Shown piece after piece: positions 1-7,933 of a stretch of DNA of 23,070 nt. Origin of the DNA: a virus; IMG/VR virus record IMGVR_UViG_3300044701_000137, positions 1 through 23,070 of that record; one strand, given 5' to 3'. Under the pieces are notes generated by a model. That model was not told the origin of the DNA. It ran no database searches and saw only the letters and a list, made by a program, of their open reading frames with translations. The stretch's first letter is position 1. Each line of letters starts with the position of its first letter. A program made the translations under genes and the position numbers.

Positions 1-1441
1 CCGCTTCTAACCTTTCAATGCCACGACTAGAAGCAGCATACTTGCTTAGATAGTTTTTGTATCCAGGCGCTTCTGCCTCTAAGACGTTGTCCACAGACTT
101 GATTACAGACTCAAGTTCTTTCTTGGCTAGGTTATACGCAGAACCTTCTTTGTTTAGCAATCCTTGTGCTGCATCGCGCAAATCCTTGCGTACTTCATAC
201 AGGCGTTCTGGTGTTGTCCCGTCTTGCAGACGCTCACGGGCAAACTGCATTGCGTTTTTAACTGGCTGTCTTGCCCCAGCAGACGATGCAAGAATGTTAT
301 CTATTGTTTTTACAACCGTATTATTTACGGATGCTTGCAGTACTTCTGGCGTTACCGCTGATTGTGCAAAAGCCTGTTCACGCAACGGCGTGGAAATTTC
401 GTCACGTTTTGCAATTGCGGCATTAAGCGCGTCTTTGTCTTTTGCAAGGCGATCAAGAACGGTCATTCGTGCTTGGTTTGCTTGACTTGCTTGTGCGGCA
501 AACCGGCCCGTTGCATCAAACGATCTAATTGGTGTTTCTGCCGATATTAGACCCACATCTCTAGTAGCCTGTGCGGTTGTCGGCGTATAACCTTGGACTC
601 GAGGCTCAAATGAACTTGCCCGTAATGCTGCGACATCAGGCTCCGCTGACAATTGGCGAAGAACATTACCAGCGATGACTTCTCTGCCAGCCTCAGTAAA
701 CGGACGTACAGCCTCTCTTGCGCCAGCGGTTGTTCTTGATCCAGCCGTTTGTAATGTTGTGGGGGCAACAACGCCGCCAAGCAATCCAGCGCCAATCTGA
801 CCAAACGTGCCAGCGCCAGCCTGTGCAGCCAACTGAGAGGCCAAGGATGCGCCAGCGGCTCCAGTTGTTTGCAACCCAACATTTCCACCAAACGCTTGCT
901 GAAGTGGTTGAACCACGTTCTGTTGTGCAAATGACGGTTCGGTTCGTGGCGCTGGAGCGCGAGTTGGAATTGCTCTTGTAGCGCGACCAATCATTGATGC
1001 TGGCGCACCTGCTCCTAATGCAGCCGTGTTGATGTTGTATATACCACGCTCCAGCCCTGGTCGCGGCTCAGGAAGCCCTGCTTGCGTCATCAGGTTTTCT
1101 GTTGCGCCACCAATTGTCTGAAGTTTGCTTCCGGTAATTAGGTTTACCAAGGCGTTTAATGGGTCTCCAACCAATCCAACTAGATTTGCAGCAGCGCCAG
1201 GGATAGTCCTAGCAAACAAACCTGCTTGTCGTTGAACTTCTGGGTTTATAAATTCAGGGCGCAAAACGCTTGCAACAGAAGGCGCTTCTCTAGGGGCGGC
1301 AGGCTTTGCCTCGCGTGGCGCTTCTGTTTCTCCAGCACGAATCCTAGCAACGCGATCCTTCAACTCTTGCGAGTCAGGAGCAACGTCATCGGGGATATTG
1401 TTAATCGTTATCCCGTCTTTCGTAGTAATCGAATATGGCAT
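1..1441 (-). CDS. Probable internal virion / DNA-ejection protein (partial, C-terminus off window)
   Basis: I read an open frame of 480 codons from the ATG at 1441 to the left edge with no stop, so the protein continues outside the window. Residues 1-40 form a short N-terminal region (GITINNIPDDV, then DSQELKDRVARIRAGE). Residues 80-150 and 185-228 are glycine/alanine-rich with hydrophobic stretches such as GTFGQIGAGLLGGVV, the kind of segment that could insert in a membrane. Residues about 310-480 are charged and helical (RLAKDKDALNAAIAKRDE; YEVRKDLRDAAQGLLNKEG), consistent with a coiled coil. Size, composition and position at the distal end of the tail operon fit an ejection protein that leaves the particle with the DNA. 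The ATG follows the previous stop by one base, with only a weak ribosome site, so translational coupling is likely. No catalytic motif is visible in the part present. The family assignment is inference. Confidence 0.72.
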   Translation of the reverse strand, partial: MPYSITTKDGITINNIPDDVAPDSQELKDRVARIRAGETEAPREAKPAAPREAPSVASVLRPEFINPEVQRQAGLFARTIPGAAANLVGLVGDPLNALVNLITGSKLQTIGGATENLMTQAGLPEPRPGLERGIYNINTAALGAGAPASMIGRATRAIPTRAPAPRTEPSFAQQNVVQPLQQAFGGNVGLQTTGAAGASLASQLAAQAGAGTFGQIGAGLLGGVVAPTTLQTAGSRTTAGAREAVRPFTEAGREVIAGNVLRQLSAEPDVAALRASSFEPRVQGYTPTTAQATRDVGLISAETPIRSFDATGRFAAQASQANQARMTVLDRLAKDKDALNAAIAKRDEISTPLREQAFAQSAVTPEVLQASVNNTVVKTIDNILASSAGARQPVKNAMQFARERLQDGTTPERLYEVRKDLRDAAQGLLNKEGSAYNLAKKELESVIKSVDNVLEAEAPGYKNYLSKYAASSRGIERLEA

Positions 1442-1442
1442 T

Positions 1443-2729
1443 TTAGTAGTCCACGGTTACATTGCGCTGTGTTTGCTGAACAGATAATGCTCGACCAGCA
1501 TTTTTACGCATTGATTCTTCAGCGGTCTGTCTTGCTTTACGTTTTTGCTCAATAACCTCTGGCGAGTTTCCAACAACAGGAAACCATTTTCTAATTTCTT
1601 TTTTCATTTCTTCTGGGCCAATTACAGCGCCTGATTCTTTGCGAAGATTTGCAGTAACCCAGTTTTCTTGAGCCTGTTCGTATTGTTCGCGCAATGGAGA
1701 AGTAGCAAACTGTTGTGCGGCCTTACCACCTAACCAATCAGGAATAATTCCGCCAACAACTTCTGCAAACACTTCCGGCTTTGATGCCACATCTTCTAAG
1801 GTTAAGACATTATTTCCTCTAGTAATTGGCTTTCCATCTGGGCCTTTGAGAGGCTGTCTGAACGTGTTTGACGCGTCTGCCATACGCATATAGAAGCCAG
1901 ACGACAAACGCTCGCCTTCTGTTGCTTTTGCAGACTGGTCAATAATGATAGGCCTTCCTTGCTCGTCTGTAGGAGTTCTTAATTGACCTGTCTTAGTATT
2001 AAGAATCTGCCCTGTCTCTGTCATTGAAAATGACGGCGCTGTAGGCGCAGCACCTTTTGGCAACGATCCAATTAGATTTCCTGACGGACTACGAAGTTCA
2101 ATCACATTTCCGCGGTCAACCTGAACAAACGGCTCCGCTTTTGCGTTACCGATTGGCGTGTACTCACCCGTGTCTACGTTGTAACGAACCTTCATTGCCT
2201 GGCCAGACGGGCTATAAATTTCAATAACCTCTGTCTTGCCAGCAAGTTCACGCTGTGTCTTTACAACATTGCTCAGATAATCCATGCCAGCAGGTGTTGA
2301 CATCAACTGACGAACAACGTCTTGGTTCATGCCCATACGGGTAGGAAGCACGTTCACGCCTTGCTGACCGTAAAGGCCACCCTCTTGGGCTTCTGCGTCC
2401 GTAGAAGGAACCATAGCCTTCTGAGGCTCCACTAACCGTGAGCCAAGTTGCTGGAGGCGTTGTGCTTCGCGTTGCTTTTGCACCATCTGCTGAACTTGCA
2501 TACCCTTAATCGCACGATCAATCGCACTTTCGCCAGCCTGTTGGTAGCCTTGCATACCAGCCATCCCTGCCTGTCCTAGCAGTTCTCCTGTGGTTCTGCG
2601 AACCGGAGAGTAGCCAGAGCCAGCAAGAAGTTGCAAACCTGCGTTTAACAGTCCTTGCGTCTGTTGCTGTTGGCGAACTTTGTCTCGGTCTAATCCGAGA
2701 AGTCCCATTATTTGTTCGTATTCATCCAT
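1443..2729 (-). CDS. Probable internal virion / ejection protein, 428 aa
   Basis: The protein is Gln- and Met-rich at the N-terminus (residues 1-100: KVRQQQQTQGLLNAGLQLL, GQAGMAGMQGYQQAG, MQVQQMVQKQREAQRLQQL), which looks helical. A middle part (about 165-260) has beta-like repeats of the form IEIYSPSGQ and IELRSPSGN. The C-terminal part (about 340-428) holds a conserved-looking segment, ENWVTANLRKESGAVIGPEE, followed by a charged helix. I know this C-terminal pattern from phage structural clusters, next to other ejection proteins, but not with a demonstrated activity. The start at 2729 has AGGA upstream, ten bases after the previous stop. It lies between two other probable ejection proteins. 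No membrane helix or enzyme motif is visible. Gene identity is secure; function is inferred from context. Confidence 0.75.
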   Translation of the reverse strand: MDEYEQIMGLLGLDRDKVRQQQQTQGLLNAGLQLLAGSGYSPVRRTTGELLGQAGMAGMQGYQQAGESAIDRAIKGMQVQQMVQKQREAQRLQQLGSRLVEPQKAMVPSTDAEAQEGGLYGQQGVNVLPTRMGMNQDVVRQLMSTPAGMDYLSNVVKTQRELAGKTEVIEIYSPSGQAMKVRYNVDTGEYTPIGNAKAEPFVQVDRGNVIELRSPSGNLIGSLPKGAAPTAPSFSMTETGQILNTKTGQLRTPTDEQGRPIIIDQSAKATEGERLSSGFYMRMADASNTFRQPLKGPDGKPITRGNNVLTLEDVASKPEVFAEVVGGIIPDWLGGKAAQQFATSPLREQYEQAQENWVTANLRKESGAVIGPEEMKKEIRKWFPVVGNSPEVIEQKRKARQTAEESMRKNAGRALSVQQTQRNVTVDY

Positions 2730-2738
2730 GTGCGTATC

Positions 2739-3521
2739 CTAGATAAGTGATAAGCGACGACGCTTAGGCATCTGTCCACCGCCACCAAGCAGTCCGTAAA
2801 TGGGAGCGGCCAGAGACACTTCTTTGCCACGGTTCATCATCGGAGGAGCAACGCTTGTGCGTGTGCCGCCTTGTTGTTGCGGAGAGAGCAGTCGTGCAGC
2901 CTGTAAAGCCTTACCTGCGCCAGGAGGAGGTGCTGGCATACCCAAGTACTGCGGGAGGCTTCCAAGCGTGTTTAATGCATTGTTTTGAAGGCCAGCCTGA
3001 ATCGAGCGCATAGTTGCCCCAGGAAGGTCAGCGTCCATTCCTTGCGTCAAAGTCTTTTGCCAAGCCTGATCGAACAATGTTGGCTCTGGGCTTTGTAGCA
3101 TTTCTGATGCGCTTTGACCAAAACGCTCTAACGCTCCTTGCCGAGCAAGTTCTTGATTCAGTAGTTCTTGCTCAAGAATTGCCTCTGTGCTAACCCCAAA
3201 ACTATTAAGAGCGGACTCTCTGGCTAATTCGCGGGCCATATAGTCTTGCGGAGCCATCTCTGCTGACAACAAAGACTCACCAGCGCTACTTCCAAACTGC
3301 TCCAAAGCCGCTTGTTTTGTTCCTTCTGCTAAAGCCGCTTCTGCTGTTGCGGCTGTGCCAGCCTCTGCCGCCGCTGCGGTTGCCGCCGCTTCTGCCGCTG
3401 CCGCTGCAGCCGCTTCTGCTGCCGCAATTTCTGCAGCCGCTATCGCTGCGGCTTCTGTGCTTGCCGCTGCCGCCGTAGCCGTTGCTGCTTCTGCGGCAAT
3501 AATTGGCTCGATTCCACTCAT
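2739..3521 (-). CDS. Alanine-rich virion protein with internal repeats (probable ejection protein), 260 aa
   Basis: Residues 8-65 are almost wholly Ala with spaced Glu, Thr and Ile, predicting one long uninterrupted helix. After it come three related units of about 18 residues at 69-86, 101-118 and 127-144, each with the core AL-x2-FG-x-S followed by an acidic helix; the second and third are both preceded by ELAR. The C-terminal 80 residues are Gly/Pro-rich and end in a basic tail (PKRRRLSLI). The start at 3521 has AGGA at a good distance, four bases after the preceding stop. Its position among ejection-protein candidates and its helical, low-complexity make-up suggest an internal virion protein. 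The plus-strand frame over the Ala-rich part is a composition artefact. Family unknown; role inferred. Confidence 0.72.
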   Translation of the reverse strand: MSGIEPIIAAEAATATAAAASTEAAAIAAAEIAAAEAAAAAAAEAAATAAAAEAGTAATAEAALAEGTKQAALEQFGSSAGESLLSAEMAPQDYMARELARESALNSFGVSTEAILEQELLNQELARQGALERFGQSASEMLQSPEPTLFDQAWQKTLTQGMDADLPGATMRSIQAGLQNNALNTLGSLPQYLGMPAPPPGAGKALQAARLLSPQQQGGTRTSVAPPMMNRGKEVSLAAPIYGLLGGGGQMPKRRRLSLI

Positions 3522-3524
3522 GTC

Positions 3525-4355
3525 TTATCCTAAGAGACCGCCAGCAATAGCGCCAACCCCTGCGCCTGGGCCGCCACCAAGAGCGTAGCCAGTAAGAGCG
3601 CCACCAATTGCACTTCCAAGTTGATTGCGGTACACAGGCGTGATCTGTTGCATCCCTGACGGAGCACCGTAGGCTGCTGAGAGGAACGACTGGAGACGCG
3701 TATAGGGAGCCTGTTGCTGGAAGTTAAAGCGGTTGACCGCATCGGCCATCGCCATTTCCTGATAAGCCTCTTGTTGTGCGCCAACATTAGCCATCTGCTG
3801 AATATCTGCGTAGTCTGCTTGTGCCAGTTGCGGTGCAGCGGCGAGCATAGCCTGTTGGCGAGCGCGTTCATCTGCGTAGTTCTGGTAACCCAAAGTCCCT
3901 GCGGCTCCTGTCAGAGCGCGAGCGTATTCGCCACCTGCCTGATTTAGAGCGCCCGTCATAGCGCCAGAACCGTAGCGACCAGCGCGGGAGAAGTTAGACA
4001 GGGCTTGATTTACGGAACCCTCGTACTGACGCTGTGCAGCATCAAAACCAGGCTGGAGAGCCTGTTGCAGAAACGGATTCGGCCCTAAGAAACCGCCTTG
4101 AATCGTGTTGAGCGCGGTCTGTTGCGCTGCGGGAGTCAGAGGGTTTCCCATAGAGGCGCGTTGCTGTGCCGCCTGCAGGGCCAGTTGCGTCTGCTGAGAA
4201 GGGCCAACAAAGGTCTGTCCAGGGTAATACTGAAGGGTATCGGGCTGTGAATATAGACGCTGTGCTTCCGTTAGTCCGTACTGGACAAACGGCTTCATCG
4301 TCGGGTCTAGTTCTGTCCTTGTTACGGTATTCGTACCGCCGCCACCACCACTCAT
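3525..4355 (-). CDS. Probable ejection protein with C-terminal glycine-zipper segment, 276 aa
   Basis: The ATG at 4355 is chosen over the upstream one because AAAGGAG lies five bases before it and because it overlaps the previous stop as ATGA. The protein begins MSGGGGGTNTVTRTELDP, has a Gln/Ala-rich helical middle (QQTQLALQAAQQRA; FLQQALQPGFDAAQRQYEG) and a GxGSGAM turn region, and ends with a hydrophobic Gly-rich stretch of about 30 residues (SAIGGALTGYALGGGPGAG, then VGAIAGGLLG). Regular Gly spacing in such a stretch is typical of membrane-inserting glycine zippers, and similar ends occur in phage proteins that form the ejection channel. It sits directly after the GNAT-like protein and before the Ala-rich protein. 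The function is inferred from composition and place. Confidence 0.78.
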   Translation of the reverse strand: MSGGGGGTNTVTRTELDPTMKPFVQYGLTEAQRLYSQPDTLQYYPGQTFVGPSQQTQLALQAAQQRASMGNPLTPAAQQTALNTIQGGFLGPNPFLQQALQPGFDAAQRQYEGSVNQALSNFSRAGRYGSGAMTGALNQAGGEYARALTGAAGTLGYQNYADERARQQAMLAAAPQLAQADYADIQQMANVGAQQEAYQEMAMADAVNRFNFQQQAPYTRLQSFLSAAYGAPSGMQQITPVYRNQLGSAIGGALTGYALGGGPGAGVGAIAGGLLG

Positions 4356-4750
4356 GTCAACTCCTTTACCCACGTTCGGGGTGAAAAACCATATTTGACT
4401 GCGACACGATCCCAACCTCTACGCCAGGTATCGAATGTCACTCGCTTGATATTTGCTTCTTTTAGCGCCTTCCAGAAGACTTCAGAGCCTTCCTCTAGGC
4501 GATCTCGCACCGCAGACCACAGACACCAAACGTGTACTGTCTCTGGTCTGACCACTAGCACCACAAAACCTAGTGGCCTGTTTTCCTCTACAAACACCCA
4601 CAGAAGCGCGTTCTTGCAGAACACCTGCGCGTACACATCTTCTGGAATCCAGTCTTCAGGAGACTTTTTAAGGATCGTTTCTAGTCCTGGTTTGACAAAC
4701 TGCCACCAAGATTTAAGTTCTGTCGGCTGGACTACGCGTATATCGATCAT
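4352..4750 (-). CDS. GNAT-like small protein resembling T7 gp13 internal virion protein, 132 aa
   Basis: The layout is that of a small acyltransferase-fold protein. An N-terminal helix (residues 10-30) and DWIPEDVYAQVF lead to strands ALLWVFVEENRPLGFVVLVV (48-67). Next comes a helix near 84-98 (EGSEVFWKALKEANIKRV), and finally RRGWDRVAVKYGFSPRTWVK, which resembles the end of a GNAT domain. The usual acetyl-CoA loop (Q/RxxGxG/A) is not recognisable, so catalytic activity is doubtful. Phages of the T7 and P22 type encode such a protein near their internal virion genes (T7 gp13), where it helps particle assembly. Both neighbours overlap it by four bases (ATGA), so translation is coupled. The fold assignment is from pattern recognition only. 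Confidence 0.7.
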   Translation of the reverse strand: MIDIRVVQPTELKSWWQFVKPGLETILKKSPEDWIPEDVYAQVFCKNALLWVFVEENRPLGFVVLVVRPETVHVWCLWSAVRDRLEEGSEVFWKALKEANIKRVTFDTWRRGWDRVAVKYGFSPRTWVKELT

Positions 4751-5544
4751 CCGACTATGACGTAATCCAAGGTCTTGCCAGCAATCGTGTTCGGCGCATG
4801 AGATACGGTCGCCGTCCCCTTACCCGTCACAGATACAAACGGGTCAAAGTAAATGTTGCTCGTATATCCGTTGGTAGACAGATAGTGCATTGTCGCAATC
4901 ACGGATGGCGTTGCAGGTCGCGTAGGGCTGCTTCTGGTTGGCAATGCTTGCAGGGTCACATCTGTACTTGTAGCAGACCACATGATCTCAATATATTGAT
5001 CTTTTTGCAGATCTACATACAGATTTAGCGCGGCAATTAGTCGTCCGTCTGCACCGCCGTGACTGTTTGGTATAGAGAAGTCGCTGTTACTGTTCGGAAT
5101 GTCTGTGCCGTTCTTACGGAACCAAATACTTGCGTCTTGAATTTGTACATTTACGTTGTTTAACTGTGCGCTGAATTGCAGGTTATAAATCCCAGAGTAA
5201 CCCGCTACTAAGCGCGAATTGTTAGACAACGTCACACCGTCGGAAAAGTCCGTGGTGTCATACGTCATCGCATAAGCGGTTGTCGTACTAGCAATCGTCT
5301 GGTCAGCAGTACTACTAAACGACCCGTAAGGAAACTCCTGGCTCGCCGCTGTCTGCGACGTAGGCATCAAGATTACAACGCTGTCCTGACCGATACGGGC
5401 ATCCGTGATTGTTGTGGTAGTTGCCCCACCAGTCGCAATCGTGACCGATCCCGTGTTGTTGGTCTTACCGTTCATCAGGTTATTGACCACCTCGGAAATC
5501 TCACGAGGTGTGCCACCCTGATACGGTAGAACCCTAAATGTCAT
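4747..5544 (-). CDS. Probable tail fibre / receptor-binding protein with jelly-roll-like domain, 265 aa
   Basis: Residues 1-62 (REISEVVNNLMNGK, GSVTIATGGATTTTITD, GQDSVVILMPTS) resemble the short particle-docking regions at the N-terminus of fibre proteins in short-tailed phages. Residues about 75-225 are beta-rich and read like a C1q/TNF-type jelly roll: YGSFSSTADQTI, GYSGIYNLQFSAQL, ASIWFRKNGTDIP, then DQYIEIMWSA. The last 40 residues (FDPFVSVTGKGTATVSHA) form another small beta unit similar in rhythm to residues 31-60. The start overlaps the nozzle-protein stop (ATGA). The position directly after the nozzle protein and before the internal proteins supports a surface-binding role. The receptor cannot be named. 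Confidence 0.72.
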   Translation of the reverse strand: MTFRVLPYQGGTPREISEVVNNLMNGKTNNTGSVTIATGGATTTTITDARIGQDSVVILMPTSQTAASQEFPYGSFSSTADQTIASTTTAYAMTYDTTDFSDGVTLSNNSRLVAGYSGIYNLQFSAQLNNVNVQIQDASIWFRKNGTDIPNSNSDFSIPNSHGGADGRLIAALNLYVDLQKDQYIEIMWSATSTDVTLQALPTRSSPTRPATPSVIATMHYLSTNGYTSNIYFDPFVSVTGKGTATVSHAPNTIAGKTLDYVIVG

Positions 5545-6983
5545 CGCTGACCCTGAGGAACGATGTCGAAGTCAAGGCCAATGGCGGTAGTCCAGTTGCC
5601 TGACGGCTGAACCGATAGCCGGTGATAACGCCCCGTAGAACGAAACGCTGCTCGTCCTTCTGCGTCTGCTGCGGTATAACTGCCAAAAGATACCGCGTCT
5701 GAGAGTAGTCGTCGTGTCGCAACCGCCACCGATCCTGAACCGCCATCCACTAGGGGTCGGCTCATGTTAATGGTCGAAAACTGACCTGGTATTTCTAGGT
5801 CGCCTGTGTTGATTGTACCCGTCATATTAGAACCTGAGAAGGTCACAATCTTGGCTCCAGAGCCACCTACGAACTGAGATTTACCGCCAGTCCAGATACG
5901 GGAGTCTAGGCTTGATGTCAGGCTATCCAACGTCCCAAAAGCGTCTAACGCCTCTAGGGTAAATGCAGGTGTTGCAGACTGGCTGACAAACGAAACCGAT
6001 GTCGTAGCCCGTGACCACTTCTTGACCTCAAAGTTGTAGATCAGAAGACGGTTTACGGTTCCCGACCCACCTGACGACGGGTATGCCCAGACGATCAGGT
6101 TCTTGATCGGGTCAACCGTAGCCGACATCCGGAATGAGTACGCCTCGTCCAGATCTGAGAAGAAGAACCGATCCACCTTCTCGTTGCCGATTCCAATGAC
6201 CTCGGAGCCGTTACAGGCGTAGAAGCCGTCATCCGACAGGAAGTAGGTAATACCTTGGTACTGAACGATGGAGTTAGGCTCAAAGCACCCAAGGTTTCGG
6301 GAAATGTTGTCAAACTGAAAGATCGCCGGAGTTCCAACATAGGACATCCGGTAGATCGACTTCTCCATCAGGACTAGGCCAAACTCACCACCCGTAATGC
6401 CTTGGACAGAGCCGCCGTCAGGGATAATCTGATAGTCGGACTGATTGGTCGCGCTCTGAGTCCATTGGGTCTCGTCGTTGATCCCTGACCATTGCACCTT
6501 CTGCGGATCGGTTCCAGACGTGTATCCGGCCACCACAAAGTCCCGCACCACAGTCAGGTAGCGAGCAGTAGGAGCATCTGCGGAGAGATCAGCCCAGGCG
6601 GTAGATGATCCTAGAGTCCAGCCTTGTAACTTTTCGTCGGCGTTGGCTGCAATTAGGACATTACCGAACTGGGTGAATCTCCACTTCTGTTCCGGAGGTG
6701 TGTCGTACCCACCACTCTTAGAAACGTCATCTAAGGTGAGGTCTGTTGAATCAAGTTTGAATAACTTGGTAGCACCGCCAGCAAACACCTCGGTGTTACC
6801 GTCTGTCGGGTTACGGCCAGCAACTACGTTGTTCAGATCTTCTGTGGCCGACTGAGAATAGTCCACGGCAGTCCTGAGAGGGCCATATCCCACGGCTTGC
6901 GGGACGACATTTAGCGCCTCTTTGACGACCCCTGTGAGTCCAGGCTGATCGGGCAACCAATCCTTAAATTCTATGCGAGCCAT
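5541..6983 (-). CDS. Tail nozzle / DNA-stabilisation protein, P22 gp10-like, 480 aa
   Basis: The length and the succession of short beta blades suggest a propeller-type tail protein: WRFTQFGNVLIAANADEKLQ (101-120), ARYLTVVRDFVVAGYTSG (140-157), VQWSGINDETQW (163-174), GEFGLVLMEKSIYRM (199-213), YFLSDDGFYACNGSEVIGIG (247-266), then NRLLIYNFEVKKWSR. This order matches the gp10 family of short-tailed phages, which plugs the end of the tail and holds the packaged DNA. Residues 341-364 hold an extra 24-residue module that also occurs twice in the neighbouring repeat protein. The ATG at 6983 overlaps the end of that neighbour by 13 bases, with GGAAA upstream. I am fairly sure of a tail-hub role, less sure of the exact family. 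Confidence 0.8.
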   Translation of the reverse strand: MARIEFKDWLPDQPGLTGVVKEALNVVPQAVGYGPLRTAVDYSQSATEDLNNVVAGRNPTDGNTEVFAGGATKLFKLDSTDLTLDDVSKSGGYDTPPEQKWRFTQFGNVLIAANADEKLQGWTLGSSTAWADLSADAPTARYLTVVRDFVVAGYTSGTDPQKVQWSGINDETQWTQSATNQSDYQIIPDGGSVQGITGGEFGLVLMEKSIYRMSYVGTPAIFQFDNISRNLGCFEPNSIVQYQGITYFLSDDGFYACNGSEVIGIGNEKVDRFFFSDLDEAYSFRMSATVDPIKNLIVWAYPSSGGSGTVNRLLIYNFEVKKWSRATTSVSFVSQSATPAFTLEALDAFGTLDSLTSSLDSRIWTGGKSQFVGGSGAKIVTFSGSNMTGTINTGDLEIPGQFSTINMSRPLVDGGSGSVAVATRRLLSDAVSFGSYTAADAEGRAAFRSTGRYHRLSVQPSGNWTTAIGLDFDIVPQGQR

Positions 6984-7933
6984 GTGTTGTTTCCAGCAGA
7001 TTTAGTTGTCCAAGTGTTAGACGACACCGGCACGTTCGTCCAGGTATTTGGGTCTGTTGCGACCGTCGTCCATGTCTCACTTCCCACCGCTATCGGGTTC
7101 CAAGTATTTGCCCCTGGCGTTACAGGGTTCCACTCGTCACCAAGAATCCGACCATCGGCATAAACCGTTGCGCTTGCCGTAACTTGTGCGTTTGCAACAA
7201 ATACCGCGTTGGCGTTAGCCACCACCGTAGCGGTAGCGGTAATGTTTGCCTCACCCTGCGCCTCAAATCCAGCCGTACAGGACACCGTAGCACTTGCCGT
7301 GATGTCGCCTGTTCCGGTGCGTAAGCGGATTGCATTACCTTCCATCGACCCGCTGGCAGAGATCAATCCCTCAAACGTCCGTACCCTCTGTGGCGTAGAA
7401 ACAACAGTTGCCGCAGAAGTAATACTTGCCGCACCCTCGGTAATACGGAAGGCGCTGGCAGACATAGTGCCGGCAGACGATATTAGTGCCTCGCCGGACT
7501 TGACCGTGATAGCACTCGCCGTAACCGTACCAGAAGCCTCTATAACGGCCTGACCTTGCTGAACCCTAGTGCCACTAGCCGAAACCGTAGCATCGGCTGT
7601 AATCGCCGCAGAACCGCCTAGAATCGCAAAGCCGTCAGCAGATACGGTAGCAGAGGAGACGATCAGTCCCTCTCCGGTTCTTTCCCGTACAGCACTTGCC
7701 GCCACACTAGCACTAGCCGTTACCGCCGCCGGTGCGTCTAGGTAGATACACGCCGTTCCCCAGACCGCGCTATCTAGCGAGATCTGGATGGTGTCTAAGT
7801 TACCAAAATTGTTAAGTTCGTCTAACGTCCAATTACCGCAAACCTTGTCAGCGTACCAGTCGTGGTCGAGCGAATACTGCGGCATCGACTCCAGAGTGCC
7901 GAACTGGTCTAACTGCTCTAAGGTAAGCGGCAT
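6971..7933 (-). CDS. Repeat-built virion/tail protein: two 24-aa modules, ten 20-aa repeats, Trp decamers, 320 aa
   Basis: The protein is almost wholly made of repeats. Residues 3-26 and 35-58 are two copies of a 24-residue module with the core TL[ED]xLxxFG and SLD ending in Trp. Residues 69-268 are ten copies of a unit of exactly 20 residues with the rhythm [AG]-x-I-x-A-S-A-T-V-S-A, then variable residues and Gly; strict alternation of small and polar residues suggests a beta-solenoid or extended beta fibre. From residue 268 Trp recurs every ten residues (268, 278, 288, 298, 308, 318), each preceded by Thr except the first. The start overlaps the upstream stop as TAATG. It lies between a Gp80-like tail protein and the nozzle protein, so it is probably part of the tail or a head-surface fibre. 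No enzyme motif is seen. Confidence 0.78.
   Translation of the reverse strand: MPLTLEQLDQFGTLESMPQYSLDHDWYADKVCGNWTLDELNNFGNLDTIQISLDSAVWGTACIYLDAPAAVTASASVAASAVRERTGEGLIVSSATVSADGFAILGGSAAITADATVSASGTRVQQGQAVIEASGTVTASAITVKSGEALISSAGTMSASAFRITEGAASITSAATVVSTPQRVRTFEGLISASGSMEGNAIRLRTGTGDITASATVSCTAGFEAQGEANITATATVVANANAVFVANAQVTASATVYADGRILGDEWNPVTPGANTWNPIAVGSETWTTVATDPNTWTNVPVSSNTWTTKSAGNNTWLA
6974..7132 (-). repeat. Trp decamer repeats at the C-terminus of the repeat protein
   Basis: Trp occurs at residues 268, 278, 288, 298, 308 and 318, a perfect period of ten, with Thr just before each of the last five and Asn two before most of these. Sample units are WNPVTPGANT and WTTVATDPNT. The stretch begins where the 20-residue repeats end. 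Confidence 0.9.
7130..7729 (-). repeat. Ten tandem protein-level repeats of 20 codons (60 bp)
   Basis: Residues 69-268 of the repeat protein divide into ten units of exactly 20 residues with no insertion or deletion. Examples are AAITADATVSASGTRVQQGQ (109-128) and GDITASATVSCTAGFEAQGE (209-228). The DNA copies have diverged, so the repeat is visible in protein rather than as identical 60-bp DNA. The fixed period points to a structural constraint. Confidence 0.88.

Noticed and set aside
547-990. A 147-residue minus-strand frame within the left-edge virion gene
   Set aside because: It lies wholly inside the 480-codon open frame 1-1441, has a Leu/Arg/Gln-rich composition typical of a shadow frame, and has no ribosome site.
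3355-3588. Ala-rich plus-strand frame
   Set aside because: It is the complement of the GCx-rich helix region of the minus-strand protein; repeated Ala codons give Ala/Ser-rich frames on both strands.
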